Below, in pieces: positions 61,432-64,000 of a stretch of DNA of 64,000 bases. Source of the stretch: Glandiceps talaboti (Eukaryota > Hemichordata > Enteropneusta > Spengelidae); assembly GCF_964340395.1 (NCBI RefSeq), contig NC_135552.1:28479681-28543680 (forward strand), given 5' to 3'. The stretch's first letter is position 1. Every line of letters starts with the position of its first letter. The notes below the pieces were generated by a model. That model searched no databases, was not told the origin of the DNA, and worked only from the letters and a program-made list of their open reading frames with translations. Both the position numbers and the translations under genes were made by a program.

Positions 61432-61674
61432 TAAGGCCTAAAGATAATGTGTGGTTCCGATTACACTCAATTTTAGAATAGGTGGGATAGGTAGATTTTG
61501 TTTGCCTTTTGTTCATATGTGAGTGTCTAGCTCAGGTTCACTATTTCTCGCGAGACTTCACAATTTTCGCGATTTTATTTCATTTTTTTCTCGAATATAT
61601 AAAAACGTTTAGGGTCAGCAGTAAAAACTAGGTGGGTTCGGATAATCGGAACTAAACAATTTGATAGACCTAAT
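61432..61674 (+). mobile_element. TAGGCCTAA MITE, 243-bp copy
   Basis: Left end TAAGGCCTAAAGATAATGTG then TGGTTCCGATTACACTC; the right end, in reverse complement, is TAATTAGGTCTATCAAATTG then TTTAGTTCCGATTATCC. Body matches 38921-39385 without the TA expansion. Confidence 0.82.
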
Positions 61675-61771
61675 TAAATCCTATTTGCCAGGTTTGAAAA
61701 GTACGCATTGTAATACTGTGGAATGTTTTCAGAGATCACTATTAATAATAATGATACTAATAATAATAATA

Positions 61772-62037
61772 ATCTTTATTTATACTGGATTGTTCTTTAA
61801 ACATTAAACACTTGTCACCCAAGAAGTCCAGTGAGGGCCATCCCTCATGGGTTCCGTGTTAATGCAGGAGGAAACCGGAGTACCCGGGAAAACCAGCGTT
61901 GTTCGGTAGAGTCAAACTGAACGACACTCTTCTTACTTATTACAGCGTGGTAATTTAATCGAACCCTGAATGGGGTTCGAACCCCGACCGCAGTGGTAAG
62001 AGGCAAGTGGTTTAACCACTCGGTCACCGACAACCCT
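61772..62037 (-). mobile_element. tRNA-derived SINE, copy C, with a different tail
   Basis: Minus-strand head AGGGTTGTCGGTGACCGAGT, B box GGTTCGAACCC, and the family body through CGGTTTCCTCCTGCATTAAC. After that it departs from copies A and B and ends GGACTTCTTGGGTGACAAGT ... CAGTATAAATAAAGATTATT. That tail matches 12778-12835. Confidence 0.9.
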
Positions 62038-62039
62038 AT

Positions 62040-64000
62040 TAAACAATATAATCAATAGGGTACTGCCCAAATGGTTGCCCTTATCAATGACATAAGTTAT
62101 CCACAGCCGTCTCTATCTTTTCGCCAACTTTTCAAAATTACGGCAAAAATAAATTCTTTAAAAAAAATATTCGTCCATTCTGCTTTTTTTTAAAAGTGTA
62201 AATTAGATTTAGGGTTCCCACACTGTTATGGAACATTCTTTTCTGACTACGAAAAGTGGAACACGTTGACATTACGCTCAGTATTTGTAAATTGCGATGC
62301 ATAAACTACAGAATATGAACAGATTCATTGTGGCGGTACATTCAAGTGGAAAATGTACACACGTATAGATGTATTCATAGAGCAAAACACATGCGTCACG
62401 CGATCTTACTTACCAACAAGTACTCCAGTAAGGCATTCACCTCGTAAAGTGCAATATGGTAACTAGTTTCCATGTTATATGTCAGTTATACTCTTGTACG
62501 TAACAGAGACTATGGATAATTTGAATATGGTCACCGTTTATGGCATATCTTTCTCAGTAGCTCACCCATCTATCCTTTGCAAAGGGAATTTTCCCATTCA
62601 CACGTTTGAGTTGGTTCGTATCGTTAATACGAGTTTTGTATACATGTCTGTCAGCGTTACAGGCACTGCTTGTCTGATTTGTCGAAATGATTTCACATTT
62701 TCCCTAATGCTGAGAGGTTTATAACAAGTAAATTACATTTTACCGAACCAAACACTATTTGGCACTTACATAAAAGCATTAAATTATCCATAGTAATAAA
62801 AATAATTGTATCCATTTTTACACCGAGATATTGCCATCGTGTTGTAAAATAGAAAAGGCCACAAGCTGTGTGTCCTAAAATGTGTTTCTCTTATAAAATG
62901 TATTACGTTGCCTCTCGAGGTAAGAATGGTTTCCTTTGGTCATACCGTCGCCAGGAGACGTTGGTACATAACGACAGGCATACCATGTGAGATTTTTTTT
63001 CCACAAATGGATTCCGACCTCAGGAAAATGTCGAGAAAACATGTTTTGGTTCACGCTATTCTAACCATTTTGTTATGCTGTTGTGAATCGGGAATTCATC
63101 GGGAAATTATTTTATTTGAGGAGTTTTAGTTCACAAAATATAGTCATGGCAATACTTTTTTGATTACTTGGTCTTAAAGCGTCATTAGTTAAACACTACC
63201 CTACTCTTTTCCCGTCCTACAATAATCCTGTCATTCACACATGACCTTTTCCTTCATTGAATTGAACAGGTAAGTGTCATATCGGACGAATTGAATTCAC
63301 AACTGTCAAATTTGCAAACAGATATTACAGCTTACTGAAGCTTTCTTCGACACTGTCAGTAATCGTGTGATGCAGCATAAAGTGCAAGAAACTGAACTAA
63401 AATGGGGCAATTATGCCTTCCGAGAATAATGTTCATCAATGCTACGGAAATCAGCACAACCAAACGAATCTGGTAAAACGTGCCATTTGGAGTGTTTGAA
63501 CAAATTGCGTTAGGAAGGCTCAGTCACGTTTCGTTCACCGACATTAACAGCACAGTAGCTACGAGCTACTCTTAACCTGAATCGACATCGCAAAAAGTAT
63601 TGTGCTTTTTTTACGACATCAAGAGGGTCGTTCGCTTTTTCCACAATTCCCTCCTCAGCAATACTCATTAGATGCTACGATAAATATAAAAAATGTCCAG
63701 ATGTTGGGAAAGGTTTATGGTAAAAGCCTCTTAAGTGTCGACTGTTTTCTTCGTTTTCTTCGTCTATTCCTTTTTTGGAGAGAAATTGAAATTCACATTC
63801 AGTGCCTTCATGTTTCACCCAGTGCAGACTAGTCTAGTTGTTGACGTTGACGTTGCATTTGTTTTTGTGGTTTGTTAAGTGAAGTTATTGATCCCCAAAT
63901 GCCACTCACTACGTCGACACCACGTATAAATGTGTTAGGTTAATAAGTTAATATTTCCATACTTTAATAAGGTGAAATTGATTAAAATAAATTCTTATAT
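62040..64000. other. Downstream stretch, no recognised exon
   Basis: Searched by eye for an exon starting (R)KAV.A followed by TM6 LLPLLG or TM7; none seen. Open frames at 62479-62724, 62908-63129 and 63602-63832 have no recognisable domain. Confidence 0.4.

Overview
This is AT-rich nuclear DNA from an animal. Coding sequence is sparse and interrupted by GT-AG introns, and the window is full of microsatellites, tRNA-derived SINEs, MITE-like elements and a dead LINE. The repeat mix (ATAC/CAGA/GTAC tracts, AGCTCC...GGAGC elements, tRNA-headed SINEs) and the gene family fit a marine invertebrate such as an amphioxus, hemichordate or lophotrochozoan. I cannot place it more closely from sequence alone.

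One gene is convincing. It is a plus-strand family B (secretin-type) GPCR whose nine coding exons run from 24095 to 60658. The joined exons keep one open frame with matched splice phases (930 nt, 310 codons). They encode a six-cysteine hormone-receptor domain (exons 1-3), TM1 (exon 4), TM2 and ECL1 (exon 5), TM3 (exon 6), TM4 (exon 7), ECL2 and the start of TM5 (exon 8), and the rest of TM5 with ICL3 (exon 9). Sequence details (LEIVG in TM1, FRSL..RT.IHK at TM1/TM2, WMF.EG.YL in TM3, YYWI.E.PRL in TM5) point to the pigment-dispersing-factor receptor (PDFR) branch; the CRF/DH44 receptor branch is second best. The exons for TM6, TM7 and the C-tail were not found before the window ends. Exon 1 carries a start codon but no signal peptide. 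A 41-nt candidate poison exon lies between exons 4 and 5.

Layout: 1-4986 unique AT-rich DNA; 4987-6336 a 33-copy, 41-bp satellite; 6400-24000 intergenic, with a telomere-like tract, tandem minisatellites, a LINE relic, large microsatellites and a local duplication; 24095-24149 exon 1; 24150-42454 an 18.3-kb first intron with a SINE, microsatellites and a MITE copy; 42455-60658 exons 2-9 with repeat-rich introns; 60659-64000 3' intron or flank with another MITE and a SINE. No rRNA, functional tRNA, CRISPR array or prokaryotic feature was seen.
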